Shown in pieces: positions 42,735 to 52,754 of a stretch of 64,000 nt of DNA. Each line of letters opens with the position of its first letter. The first letter of the stretch is position 1. Under the pieces are notes generated by a model, which was not told where the DNA came from, ran no database searches, and saw only the letters and a program-made list of their open reading frames with translations. The translations under genes and the position numbers were made by a program. Origin of the DNA: Lepus europaeus (lineage: Eukaryota > Chordata > Mammalia > Lagomorpha > Leporidae); assembly GCF_033115175.1 (NCBI RefSeq), contig NC_084836.1, positions 68,371,297-68,435,296 of the forward strand. The letters run 5' to 3'.

Positions 42735-43035
42735 CAGCCGTGTTTCGGGAAGCTCTCCCAATGAATATTTAATAGCTCAGCTCCAGGCCTGATTGAATTT
42801 TAATGTGGGCGACCCAAGCCCTGGAGCCCAAGTCCAGGCAATTAGTCAGGAGCCATTAACACTGACAGAACTGATTTATGGGCGGGGACCAGGCCCCTGG
42901 CCCGAGGTGGTGGTGGTGGTGGTGGGGAGAGCCCAGGCTTCCTGGCAGCTTGGGATTGGGCGGACAAAGTCTGTCTCACTAGCCAATCTCTGCGGCTGTG
43001 TCGGCCTGCTTTGCATCTCATTAGCATAGCACTCC
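42735..43035. promoter_or_regulatory. Candidate conserved enhancer with homeodomain and octamer-like sites
   Basis: AATGAATATTTAATAGC, GAATTTTAATGTGG, GCAATTAGTC and CCATTAACAC lie within 110 bp. A GGT trinucleotide run follows (42907-42924), then GGACAAAGTCTG, CTTTGCATCTCATTAGCAT and CCAAT words. It is SINE-free. The developmental-enhancer reading is inferred from motif density. Confidence 0.4.
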
Positions 43036-43868
43036 TGGCGGGCCAAGGATGGGTGGAGTTGGGCAGATGACTGGGAAAAGGAGGTGGACCCAGGCTTGGC
43101 ATCAAGGCTACAGCCAAAGCCTTTCTTGGTTTTGCACGTGGGATTCCACCATTCCTCATATCCAGAAAGGGCCATTCTCTGGGAGAAAATTCCAAAGGAG
43201 AGAAGGGGGACAGAGACTAGGGCCCCCCACCCCCAGGGAGGGGCTTCAGGACCCCTTAAGACACTGGGCTTCTGTAGCTCTTCCACCTCCCTTTGGGGCC
43301 TTGCCCCAGGGGGCTTGGGCACTGTTGGGGGGTGGGGTCTTGGGTTATGCCCCAGGGGCTAGGATGAAACCAGGGGCTCTGGGAGAAGGCTTCCTCCTCT
43401 CCCACCCTCAGCCCCCAGACCTGTGGGAATGAGGTGGGGCTCAGCCTGGAGGGGTCTATTGAACTGGGTCTGACCCCTTAAGGCATGGGTCAAAGATTAA
43501 GCTGACAAGTCCACTGCCACTCAGGCAGCTGGCCCCTCCTCACCAGCCCCACCCCATCTGAGCCCTTCTCCAGAGGGAAGGGGGTGAGGCCGGGCATCCT
43601 GCCCTTACCAGGCAAGCTTCTCCAGGGTCCAGGCCACCGCTGAGCTGCAGTTGGGAAAGTTCCTGGTCTTGGGGGGTTGGGGCATGGACCGTGGAGATGG
43701 GGGGAACGGGCTGGGCTGGGACACTGTGGAGGCTGTGCAGATGTTAGTCAAGGAAGGTTCCCTGGGGGAGCTGCAGAGCCTGAAAGGGGAGGGAGAGACC
43801 AGATGAAAGAAAGGGAAGTGCTGTGCCTGGGAATACCCAGGTACAATGGGAGCTCAAAAGTACACTCA
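43036..43868. other. Unassigned intergenic DNA
   Basis: Single-copy GC-rich DNA; no exon or repeat was recognised. Confidence 0.5.
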
Positions 43869-44130
43869 TGGGGGCCCGCGCTGTGGTGCTGTGGCGTAGA
43901 GGGTTAAAGCCTCAGTCTGCAGTGCTGGCATCCCATACGGGCGCTGGTTCTGGCTGCTTCACTTCTGATCGGGCTCTCTGCTGTGGCCTGGGAAAGCAGT
44001 GGAAGATGGTCCAAGTGCTTGGGCCCCTGCATCCGCATGGGAGACCCAGAAGAAGCTCTTGGATCCTGGCTTTGGATTGGCACAGCTCTGGCTGTTGCAA
44101 CCACTTGGGGAGCAAACCAGTGGATGGAAG

Positions 44131-44164
<34 letters not shown>

Positions 44165-44220
44165 TTCTCCTTCTCTCTGTGTAAATCTGACTTTCAAATA
44201 AATAAATATTTAAAAAAAAA
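43869..44220 (+). mobile_element. C-type SINE, full length
   Basis: The head has a duplicated GTGGTGCTGTGGC. A long CT block lies at 44133-44165 and the tail is AAATAAATAAATATT. Confidence 0.93.
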
Positions 44221-44511
44221 GAAAATATAGGATAAATGTTTGTGGCTTAAAACTGCTACGATTTGGAAGAATTTGTGCGTAGCAATAGATAATCCAATAG
44301 AACACTCTTTTTATTTGTTTATTTGAAATACAGGGTAAAAGAAAGAAAGAAAGAGAAAGAGATTGATCTTCCAACTGCTGGTTCATTCCCCAAATAAGCT
44401 GCAATATCCAGGCTGAAGCCAGGAGCCTGGAACTCCATCCAGGTTTCTCACGTGGGTGGTGGTAGGAGCCCAAATACCCGGGCCATCCTCCACTGCCTTC
44501 TCAGGTACATT

Positions 44512-45147
44512 TTGAAAGTCAGGGCCGGCACCGTGGCTTAACAGACTAATCCTCCACCTTGCGGCACCAGCACACCGGGTTCTAGTCCTGGTTAGGGCGC
44601 CAGTTTCTATCCTGGTTGCCCCTCTTCCAGGCCAGCTCTCTGCTATGGCCCGGGAAGGCAGTGGAGGATGGCCCAAGTGCTTGGGCCCTGCACTCCATGG
44701 GAGACCAGGAGAAGCACCTGGCTCCTGGCTTCGGATCAGCACGATGTGCCGGCCGCAGCGGCCATTGGAGGGTGAACCAATGGCAAAAAGGAAGACCTTT
44801 CTCTCTGTCTCTCTCTCTCACTATCCACTCTGCCTGTCAAAAAAAAAAAAAAAAAAAAAAAGTCAGAGGTACACACACACACACAGAGGAGAGAGAGAGA
44901 GAGAGAGTGTCTTCCATCCACTGGTTCACTCCCCAGTTGGTTGCAATGGCGGGAGCTGTACTGATCCAAAGCCAGGAGCCAGGAGCTTCTTCTGGGTCTC
45001 CCACATGGGTACAGGGGCCCAAGGACCTGGGCCGTCTTCTGCTGCTTTCCCAGGCCATAGCAAAGAGCTGGATTGGAAGTGGAGCAGCCAGGACTAGAAC
45101 AGGCTGGGATGCCAGCACTGCAGGTGGCAGCTTTACCTGCTATGCCA
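44512..45147 (-). mobile_element. C-type SINE inserted in the old copy (middle layer)
   Basis: Its tail TTGAAAGTCAG (44512-44521) is separated by the young SINE from the rest (AGAGGTACACACACAC onward, CA run, GA run, head at TATGCCACAG). Confidence 0.8.
44522..44858 (+). mobile_element. Young C-type SINE (inner layer)
   Basis: The head is GGCCGGCACCGTGGCTTAAC and the tail a poly(A). AAAGTCAG is duplicated at 44514-44521 and 44859-44866. It is inserted in the tail of the middle SINE, opposite in direction. Confidence 0.9.
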
Positions 45148-45279
45148 CAGGTGCATTAGCAGGGAGCTGGATCAGAAGCAGAGCAGCTGGGGTTCTAACT
45201 GACACTTCAGTAAGCAATGCTGGCTTCCTAAGTGGTGGCTTAACCCGCTGCTCCAGGACACCAGCTCCAGGAGGGCATT

Positions 45280-45497
45280 TTTTTTTTTTTTAATTTGTTA
45301 ATTTTTTTATTTGACAGAGTTACAGACAGTGAGAGAGATAGACAGAGAGAAAGGTCCTCCCTCCGCTGGTCCACTCCCCAAATGGCCACCACGGCCAGCG
45401 CTGTGCCAGTCCAATCCGAAGCCAGGAGCCAGGTGCTCCCCCTGCCCCGGCCTCCCACGCTGGTGCAGGGACCCAAGCACCCGGAACATCCTCCACT
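45280..45497 (-). mobile_element. Young-type C SINE, 5' truncated
   Basis: Flanked by GGAGGGCATT at 45270-45279 and 45498-45507. It has poly(T), then GACAGAGTTACAGACAGTGA, and stops at AACATCCTCCACT. Confidence 0.88.
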
Positions 45498-45524
45498 GGA
45501 GGGCATTCTTTTAAGAAATGTTCT

Positions 45525-45802
45525 GTCAGGGCTGGAGTTGCGGTGTAGTAAAGCCACCTCCTGCAACACCGGCACCCCATATGGGCACCAGTTTGAGTCC
45601 TGGCTGCTCCATTTCCAATCCAGCTCCCTGCTAATGCTCCCGGAAAAGCAGGAGAAGATGGCCTAAGTGCTTGGGCCCTGCTCCCACATGGGAGACTTGC
45701 TCGCAGTTCCTGGCTTCTGGCTTCTGCCTGGTGTAGCCTGGGTGGTTGCAGCCATCTGGGGGGTGAACCAGTGGATGGAAGAGCTCTCTCTCTCTCTCTC
45801 TG
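45525..45802 (+). mobile_element. C-type SINE
   Basis: GGGCTGGAGTTGCGGTGTAG to the CT block at 45782-45802; the tail is replaced by the next element. Confidence 0.85.
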
Positions 45803-45885
45803 CCTTTTTTTTTTTTTTTTTAGATTTATATATTTATTTGAAAGAGTTACAGAGAGAGAGAAGGAGAGGCAAAGAGAGAGAGAGA
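45803..45885 (-). mobile_element. C-type SINE tail fragment
   Basis: Poly(T), TAGATTTATATATTTATTTG and a GA run, ending at GAGAGGC where a plus-oriented copy takes over. Confidence 0.8.
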
Positions 45886-46110
45886 GGCAGTAGAAGATGG
45901 CCCAAGTCCTTGGGCCCCTGCACCCACATGGGAGACTTCGGGGAAGCTCCTGGCTCCTGGCTTCAGATGGGACCAGCTCCAGACACTGCGGCCATCTAGG
46001 GAGTGAACCAGCGGATGGAAGATCTATCTCTCTTCTCTCTCTCTCTCTCTGCCTCTGCCTTTCTGTTACTCTGCTTTTCAAATGAATAAGTACATAAATA
46101 TTTTAAAAGA
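45886..46110 (+). mobile_element. C-type SINE, 5' truncated
   Basis: AGTAGAAGATGGCCCAAGTC to TTTCAAATGAATAAGTACAT. With 45803-45885 it forms a fold-back mosaic. Confidence 0.85.
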
Positions 46111-46500
46111 AAACATTTTAAAATGTGAATAGGAGAGCCCTCTTGCTCACCCCATTGGGCTACCAGGAGCCTGGATGAGCCACGACCCGCGGTGCTTAGC
46201 CATGGATGGCTGCATAGGAAATGCCTTTATTTCCAGCAGGAATTTTTGTTCATTGGAAGGAAGCTTTATTTACTGCCCCAACCCCACCCCCCTCTCTTGC
46301 ACGGTGCGACAGTTTTATGGGCAATGCGGGTGCATAGAGAGGCACGCAGGAGGAAGGCAAGTATCCACGCCCTGGACCTGCAGACGTGAAGGGGGGGTGG
46401 GGGGCAGTAGGTCTCTATCACCGACCCGCCTTACAGAGGGGGCTCCAGGAGTTAAGGATAGATCGGGATTTGAACTCCCACGTAGCCTGGCTCCAAAGGC
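46111..46500. other. Unassigned intergenic DNA
   Basis: Single-copy flank of the next CpG island. An open frame starts at 46175 but resembles no family I know and crosses into non-coding composition. Confidence 0.4.
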
Positions 46501-46990
46501 TGCACCCCTCACTGCACTTCGGCAGCCACTGAATCTGAGCTTCCTATTTATAGCCGTGGAAGCAGGGGCCCAGGCAGGGCACTGGACCTGCCCCAGGCCC
46601 GCGGGCAGGGGCAGCCGGCAGCCGCCCGCCCGCCCCGCCCCGCGCAAAGTGCCCCTACTTTCCGTTTCGGGCTCAGGCGCGGCTAGATGGGAGGGCGGGG
46701 GGCGGAGGGGCGTGCACGGGGGACGGCAGCCGGCCGCCTTCATTCTCCGGATTCCCGACGCGGCCATTGTCCGGCAGGAACGCCGGGCCGGGCGGCGCGG
46801 AGGGCGGAGCCTCTCCCCGGGAGCCCCGGAGGCGCCGGCTTTGTGCTGTTCTCGCCGGGGCCCCTCCGGGCCTGCACCAGCCGGGGCCTGCTTCCAAGCG
46901 ACGGTCACTGCTTTCCCAGCAGGCTTGTAGGAGCTGAAGCGTGTGCTCTCGACCCTGCCAGGCCCGCCAGTCCCGGAGGGCTGCCTGGAG
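46500..46990. promoter_or_regulatory. CpG island with upstream MEF2/TATA-like site
   Basis: CTATTTATAG at 46544-46553 is a perfect MEF2 consensus and also TATA-like. It is followed by GC boxes (CCCGCCCCGCCCC) and dense CpG to about 46900, and CTAAAAATATA near 47010-47020. No exon is recognised. It may be an alternative FIGNL2 promoter or a non-coding RNA start. Limits are by eye. Confidence 0.45.
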
Positions 46991-47158
46991 GAGATGGGGC
47001 TGGGAGCTCCTCAAAACTAAAAATATACATTCCCAGCTCTCCTAACTGAGACGTGTCCTTAAGCAGTGCACAACGGTGGCGGTTGCAAGTCTGTTCGTTT
47101 GGCTTTCAGTTCTGGGGGAAAAAATGGACAAGAAAGGAAACTTTACATTTATACTTGC

Positions 47159-47490
47159 GGGGCCCGTGCTGTGGTGCAGTGGGTTAAAGCCCCAGCCTGC
47201 AGCGCTGGCATTCCCAAGTGGGCACTGGTTCAAGTCCTGGCTGCTCCTCTTCTGATCCAGCTCCCTGCTATGGCCTGGGATAGCAGTGGAAGATGGCCCA
47301 AGTCCTTGTGCCCCTTCACCCACGTGGAAAACCTGAAGAATCTCCTGGGTTCTGGCTTCGTTTCAGCTCAGCTCTGGCCGTTGTGGTCATTTGGGAAGTG
47401 AACAGCAGGATGGAAGATTTCTCTCTCTCTGTCTCTCCCTCTCTCTGTAACTCTGTCTTTCAAATAAATAAAAATAATTCTTAAAAAAAT
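47159..47490 (+). mobile_element. C-type SINE, full length
   Basis: GGGGCCCGTGCTGTGGTGCA to TTTCAAATAAATAAAAATAA. Confidence 0.92.
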
Positions 47491-47499
47491 TAATAGGAG

Positions 47500-47596
47500 G
47501 GAGCTGGATGGGAGTGAGGCAGCAGGGACTCTAGCTGGTGCCCAGATGCTGGTACTGCAGGTGGCGATTTAACCCATTCTGCCACAACGCAGGCCC
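47500..47596 (-). mobile_element. C-type SINE head fragment
   Basis: GGGAGCTGGATGGGAGTGAG to CACAACGCAGGCCCC: only the tRNA-like end of a minus-oriented copy. Confidence 0.8.
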
Positions 47597-47658
47597 CAGT
47601 GTTGTTTGATTTTTATAAACATGTGTTTTACTTGCGTAACAAAAGGGGTATGTGCCCC

Positions 47659-47695
47659 GTGTGTGTGTGTGTGCGCACGCGCGCACGTGTGAGTG
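47659..47695 (+). repeat. Alternating GT/GC tract (Z-DNA-prone)
   Basis: About 14 bp of GT repeats run into GTGCGCACGCGCGCACGTGT, an almost unbroken purine-pyrimidine alternation with a CG-rich palindromic core. Confidence 0.85.
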
Positions 47696-47696
47696 T

Positions 47697-48024
47697 TCCC
47701 TCATCATCCGCTGGTCACAGAACAGGTCCCATGGGCTCCCGCCTGGCAGAGGGAAGAGAGCTGTCAAGGCGTGAGAAAAATGCCAGGCAGGCAACCTCTT
47801 TCCCAAGTGCCCGCAGGCTCAGCACCTATCCAAGAACACCGCACACCAAGGTGAGGTGACCAGCAGCAGGAGGACATGTCCCCCCCCACCCCCACCCCCT
47901 GACCCTGCCGCCGCCACGGTGAGGGGGGGAGATCTGGGCTGTAGCCAGGGCCTCTGCCCGTCACAGCACCTGGCACGGGTTCCTCCGCCTCTCCCCTCCC
48001 TCTCCACTCTGAGTGTCTTTGGGG
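47697..48024. other. Unassigned intergenic DNA
   Basis: No exon or repeat was recognised; a C-rich segment lies at 47880-47900. Confidence 0.5.
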
Positions 48025-48112
48025 AGCACTGCAGTCTTGTTCACATCTCTACCGTCAGCGTTTAGCACGCAGGCTCCAGTCCGTGTTACGGAAGCAACGA
48101 ATGAATGAAGGG
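48025..48112 (+). mobile_element. L2-like LINE 3' end fragment
   Basis: GCAGTCTTGTTCACATCTCT, GCGTTTAGCACGCAGGCTCC and the tail GCAACGAATGAATGAAGG resemble the L2 3' end. Confidence 0.5.
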
Positions 48113-48623
48113 GCACACAGACGGGGCGGGGGTGGGGTGGGGGGCGTAGAGCTGATCAGTGGCCCTGGGAGGTGTCCTCTGTGTCAGAGTGACAGGCACT
48201 CCTCCTCGCTACACACACACACACACACACGGAGCTGCAGGCAAGGGAGAAGAGGGAGGCTCGCAGGGGGATTCTCTCCAGCCCTGCTTCTTGGGGAGGG
48301 TGTGGTTCCACACTCTGAGCCCTGCAGGGACACACAGTACCCTCTGCGCCCTTACAGACCCCAGATCCGGGGAGGGAGTGGTGCAAGGTGCCGAGGTGCA
48401 GGCTGGGCAGGTCAGGGAAGGCATCCTGGAGGAGAGACCTCCTGGTTGGCTGGTGAAGGGAGGGGCGGAGGCTGGGCCAGAAGCCCGAGGAGCAGGGAAC
48501 CTGCCTGGGCAGCCCAGTGCTGTGGGATTTAAACACAACCAGATGTGCAGGGAGGAATCTCCTGGTCAGGCCCAGGCCCAGAGAGGGCAGAGTGGGGGTG
48601 GGGAGGCTGAGGACACTGGGATT
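48113..48623. other. Unassigned intergenic DNA
   Basis: It has a G-rich stretch (48121-48146) and a CA run (48211-48230). No exon was recognised. Confidence 0.5.
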
Positions 48624-48633
48624 TCCAGTTCTC

Positions 48634-48978
48634 CGGTTTTTTTTTTTTTTTTTTCTTTTTTTGACAGGTAGAGTGGACAGTGAGAGAGACAGAGAGGAAG
48701 GTCTTCCTTTTGCCGTTGGTTCACCCTCCAATGGCCGCCGCACTGTGGCCAGCGCACCGTGCTGACCGGAAGGCAGGAGCCAGGTGCTTCTCCTGGTCTC
48801 CCATGGGGTGCAGGGCCCAAGCACTTGGGCCATCCTCCACTGCACTCCCTGGCCACAGCAGAGAGCTGGCCTGGAAGAGGGGCAACCGGGACAGGATCCG
48901 GCACCCTGACCAGGACTAGAACCCGGTGTGCCAGCGCCGCAAGGCGGAGGATTAGCCTATTGAGCCGCAGCGCCGGCC
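48634..48978 (-). mobile_element. Young C-type SINE with perfect target duplication
   Basis: TCCAGTTCTC flanks it at 48624-48633 and 48979-48988. It is full length to the head CGCAGCGCCGGCC. Confidence 0.94.
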
Positions 48979-48988
48979 TCCAGTTCTC

Positions 48989-51829
48989 TGTTGGGCCCTG
49001 GCTCTGGTTGCTTTAGGGAGGGAAGCCCAGTGAGAGCCAGATGGGCTGGATCTCAGTACCCTCCCAGGTTACAAGGGAGGTCTTGCAGCACCGGCGGGAG
49101 GTGGGGGGGGGGTGGCCTCTAGGGATTCTGGGCTCAGCCCCTGGGGGAAAAAAGGGTGGAGCTGGTAGCTCTGCAGGAGGTAGGGGACAAGTGCAGAAGG
49201 CTACATCTGAGTAGGGTTCTGTAGGATCAATAGGAGTCCACTGGGCAGACTCCAAGGCATAAACACGGTGCCAGTGTTCAGTGAGAAATTTTGCAGGGCT
49301 CTAAGGTACTAGGTGGGATTAACTGGGGGTATCCATGGCAGAATGGGGGCTGGGGTGGGTGTGCGTCTATTCAATGGCCAGGCAGCAGGGCCAGGTGAGA
49401 GTGAGGATTCGGCAAGTGGGGTGTTGGACTCCCAAGAGTTGCCCCCGGGAGGTAAAATGAAGGCTGGTGGCCAGCCCATCTCCTTCTCCCAACACCCCCC
49501 CACCCCGTGTTTGGGCACTGAGCTGTCTGCCTGCCTGGAGGGAGAAGCACTCTGTCCAATTCCTGTGGCGTCTCTTAGGGATGTGGGCTGGGGAATGGAC
49601 CCAGGTGCAGCCTGTGGCTCAGTGGAAGGCAAAGCTGGGGAAGGGGTGGAGGGGACACAGCCAGGGCTGCCACAGAGCCCAGGGTGAGAGGCGTGGCAGC
49701 CAGCAGGGGGGAGGAGGGGTCTCTGGACACCCCCCGCCATCGCCTGGCCACACCCCAAACCCCTAGCCAGACACATTTCCTTCCTTTCCTGCTTATAATG
49801 ACTTCGGAGCTGCCAGCTGCAGGGCCACAAAGAGAGGCCTCCACGCCTCACCCTTTCCTCTTCCTCTCTGCCAGTTCTTCCCTTCCTCCCCCACCCTCAC
49901 CCCTCCCCAGGGCACTTTTCTCTCCTTCCTCCTCACCCCACCTGCTCCTCCCTGCCTCGAACTCTGCTCTCTCCCTGCCAAAGCTTAACGTGGATTCTCC
50001 CTGGGCCCCGTGGAGCTTCTCCACCCTTGCAGCAAGACCTGGTCGCAATGTCACACACATGTTACACATGTCACTACCCCCACCCCTCCCGGGCCCCAGC
50101 AGGTGCCTTCCCTAGGGGCGGTGGCCATAGGATTCTCCACCCGGGGATTCGATGTAGGCCAAAGGGCTGTGGCAGAGTGGTGTGTGCTCTGTGGAAGCCA
50201 GGGGGCTGTCATCACCACTATTATTATCCAATCCATTGCTGGGCACTTGACCTGCCTGGAACCGATCACAATGACCTCGGCAGGGGGGCTCTCGGGGCCC
50301 AGCTCCCTGGACTTAGGGCAGCCAGCAGAAAGGTCAGGTGGCAGTCCTCAGAGATCAGCCCCTGCCCCTGTCCCCCCACCCCTCCCCCGGGCCAGGAGGT
50401 GAAGAGATGGAGGCCATTGGCCAAGATGGAGTGTTTGTCAACCCTGGAGGCTGCGTGATTCAGGAAAAGGACTTTAATGAGCTCAGGGAGGGGGAGTCAC
50501 ACTTCACTGTCTGAGCCCTGGGGCAGGATGGGGGTGGTAGGGTGCAGCCACCGACCTCACCCCTACCTGCTAACCCAGCCCTTGATGGGCAGTTTGCCCA
50601 TCGGAAACATGGCAGATGCTGGCCTCACCTTGGGGCTGTGGGGTCCACCAAACACATCTCCATGGTCCCCAGCTCCCCAGCCAAGGACTTCCAGAGGGCT
50701 AACCTTGTCTTTCCAGCCCGCACAGCCAGGCCTTTCTCCCCGTGGGCTCGTGGAGATGATGAGGCAATGAATCACAGGGTGCACATCAACTCCTTCCTTC
50801 AAGCTGGGCTGCTTGGTCCAGCCCCACTCCTGTCGCCCACACCTTCCCCTATCCCCGAGCCTGGGACACCCAGAAAGCTGGGCTTCCCCCCCAGCCAAGG
50901 TGGCTCGCGCGTGGACACTGACCTCGCCCTTAACTCCTACTTCTGACCCAGGGGGAGCCTGGCTGGTGTGCCGGCGGGGGTGGGATGGGGGGGATGCAGT
51001 GAATTCCAGCCCGTGTTTAGCTCTGTGACCCAAGCGCCTTGTTCCTCAAGAATTGCTCAAGGAGTTCCTCCCAGTCTCTCCAGCCTGGGCTTCCCCCTTA
51101 GCCCTCCCTTTCCGATCCTGCTCTGGACACATCCCTTCCCGGTGCCGGGCTACAGTCCTGGGGGTCAGCAGTGCACAGGAACACAGAGTTCTGGGACTGG
51201 AAATGACGTTGACCGTGGTGAGTTCCAGAACCTTGCCTGGATGCTGCTCTGCCTTCCGGGTGTGGGCTGGGGGTGGGGTGGGGTAGGGGGTAGGGACGTG
51301 TGATGCCGCCGGTCTCCTTCCCTGAATGCCACCTACAGGAGTGCTTGTCCCACCCCAGGGGTCATGCAAAATGCAGAGGACAGGGCCTTGCTCTGCAGGC
51401 GGGAGGGTGAGGGGCACAGGGCAATCCGGAGGGGCTGCCACCCCCAAGGAACACACAGCTGGGAAGAGAGGAGCCCTAGGCACTGGACTGCGGGGGCACC
51501 CATGGCCCTGACGCCCCTCTGGGGGCCAACATCCACCCAGGACTCTTCCCTGGACCCTCTGCCACGGCCTGCGGAGGGACAGTGGGTTCCTGGCCTATAT
51601 CACTACCAAAGCCTTCTCTGGGACCCACCCCAGGGCAAGGCGCTGCCTTTTGGATACTTGTGGGTGTCCGGCCTAGCGGATGCTGAACGCATGCTCCCAC
51701 CTACAAAGGCCTTGGGACAGAACACACAGACTGGAGGTCTGGGACTGATACCCTGACTTCCCCCAGTGCCTTCATCCCACTTGGCCTAGTGTGAACACCC
51801 GCCTCTCCAGGAAGCCCTCCAGGGAAGCC
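48989..51829. other. SINE-free flank of the large CpG island
   Basis: About 2.8 kb of single-copy DNA. Pyrimidine-rich at 49780-49985. A mixed AT-rich island lies at 50205-50275 (ATTATTATCCAATCCATTGC). No exon was recognised in either strand. Confidence 0.5.
50200..50290. promoter_or_regulatory. Candidate conserved element
   Basis: CATCACCACTATTATTATCC, a CCAAT word and ACCGATCACAATGACCTCGG stand out from GC-rich DNA. ACAAT is SOX-like. The reading is inferred only. Confidence 0.25.
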
Positions 51830-52384
51830 CCCAGCCTAGAAGTCACGCTCCACGGTCCGCTGCCCGCCGCGTCCAGGGCTCGCCCTCCTCCCAGCACGCA
51901 CCTGCATTCGAGTGGCACCGAGGCAGAGACCCGGACTCGCCGGGCTGCGCGTTCTGCGCCCCCGGGGCAAAGCAGAATTCCGCACCGCACCTAGCGCGAG
52001 CTCAGCTCACCTAGGGGCAGGGGAAGGGAACTGAGCCCACGTGGCCTGGCCAGGGCCCAAGGCAGTCCTGGGAGAGGGGCGTCCGGTGAGGCGAGCGGCC
52101 CGGCTGCCTTCCCCTTTGCCCTTCGACCCAGGAAGCCGCTCACACCCCCAGCGGACGAGCTCGGCGGCCGGCCGGGCCTCTGGATCCCGGCCTTCCCCTC
52201 TCGGCCGGCCTCTCTCCCACCCCTGCCCGCCGGCCCAGCCTCCACCCCCACCCCAACTTCCCGCTCCGACGGCCCGGGAGAGGCGGGGGCGGGCGCGGGC
52301 GCGCCTGAAGTGGCGCAAGGACACTCTCCACACCAAGGGTCATTTGCTCTTTTTCCCCCCTCTGTGGCTAATTTATTTTAGAGC

Positions 52385-52630
52385 TAGAGGAGGGAGGGGG
52401 CGGGGCCAGCGGGGAGGGTGGCGAGGAGGGGCCGGGCGAGCCCCGGGGAGGTGGGGGCGGGGCGGGGGCGAGGTGGGGGAGGGCGGGGAAGGAGCCCGGG
52501 GGTGGAGAGGGCCGGGGAAGGGGCGGGAGTTGGGGGAAGGGAGGGGCACCAGGGGAGGGGAGGAGTAGGGGAAGGGGAGGGGAGCGAGGGCCTGCGAGGG
52601 AGGGCGCTGGGGCGGGTGAGGGGAGGCGGG
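52385..52630 (+). repeat. G-rich polypurine tract
   Basis: Nearly all purine with many GGGG and GGGCGGGG runs (for example 52448-52500 and 52560-52590). It has strong potential for G-quadruplexes and R-loops when transcribed to the right. It lies inside the CpG island. Confidence 0.75.
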
Positions 52631-52699
52631 GGTGGGGGTGGGGGTCCTGCCTGCGGGGGGAGCGGGGCCGCCCCTTGTCCGGCCACCCCCACTGTCCAG

Positions 52700-52754
52700 T
52701 CCCGCTCCCGGCCGCGGCGGCCGCAGCAGCCGCAGCAGAAGCGGCTCCAGGATG
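52700..52754 (+). other. Candidate end of a FIGNL2 first exon
   Basis: A CCGCGGCGGCCGCAGCAGCC-rich leader ends CTCCAGGATG directly before a donor GTGAGC (52755-52760). If real, the exon ends on an ATG. The start is unknown and the coordinate 52700 is arbitrary. Confidence 0.35.

Larger units (their letters stand above)
44308..45265 (-). mobile_element. Old C-type SINE split by a nested SINE pair (outer layer)
   Basis: The left part 44308-44511 (TTTATTTGTTTATTTGAAAT to CTTCTCAGGTACATT) continues at 45148 (CAGGTGCATTAGCAGGGAGC) to the head near 45265. The break is bridged by a 10-bp duplication, CAGGTACATT / CAGGTGCATT (44502-44511, 45148-45157). Confidence 0.8.

Noticed and set aside
44616-46081. 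Long open frames of 225-253 aa
   Set aside because: Translations of stacked SINEs (SLSLSLSL and RERERE tracts), not genes.
46175-46930. 251-aa open frame on the plus strand
   Set aside because: No recognised domain, and its second half is CpG-island translation. Its start region is cysteine-containing but matches nothing I know.
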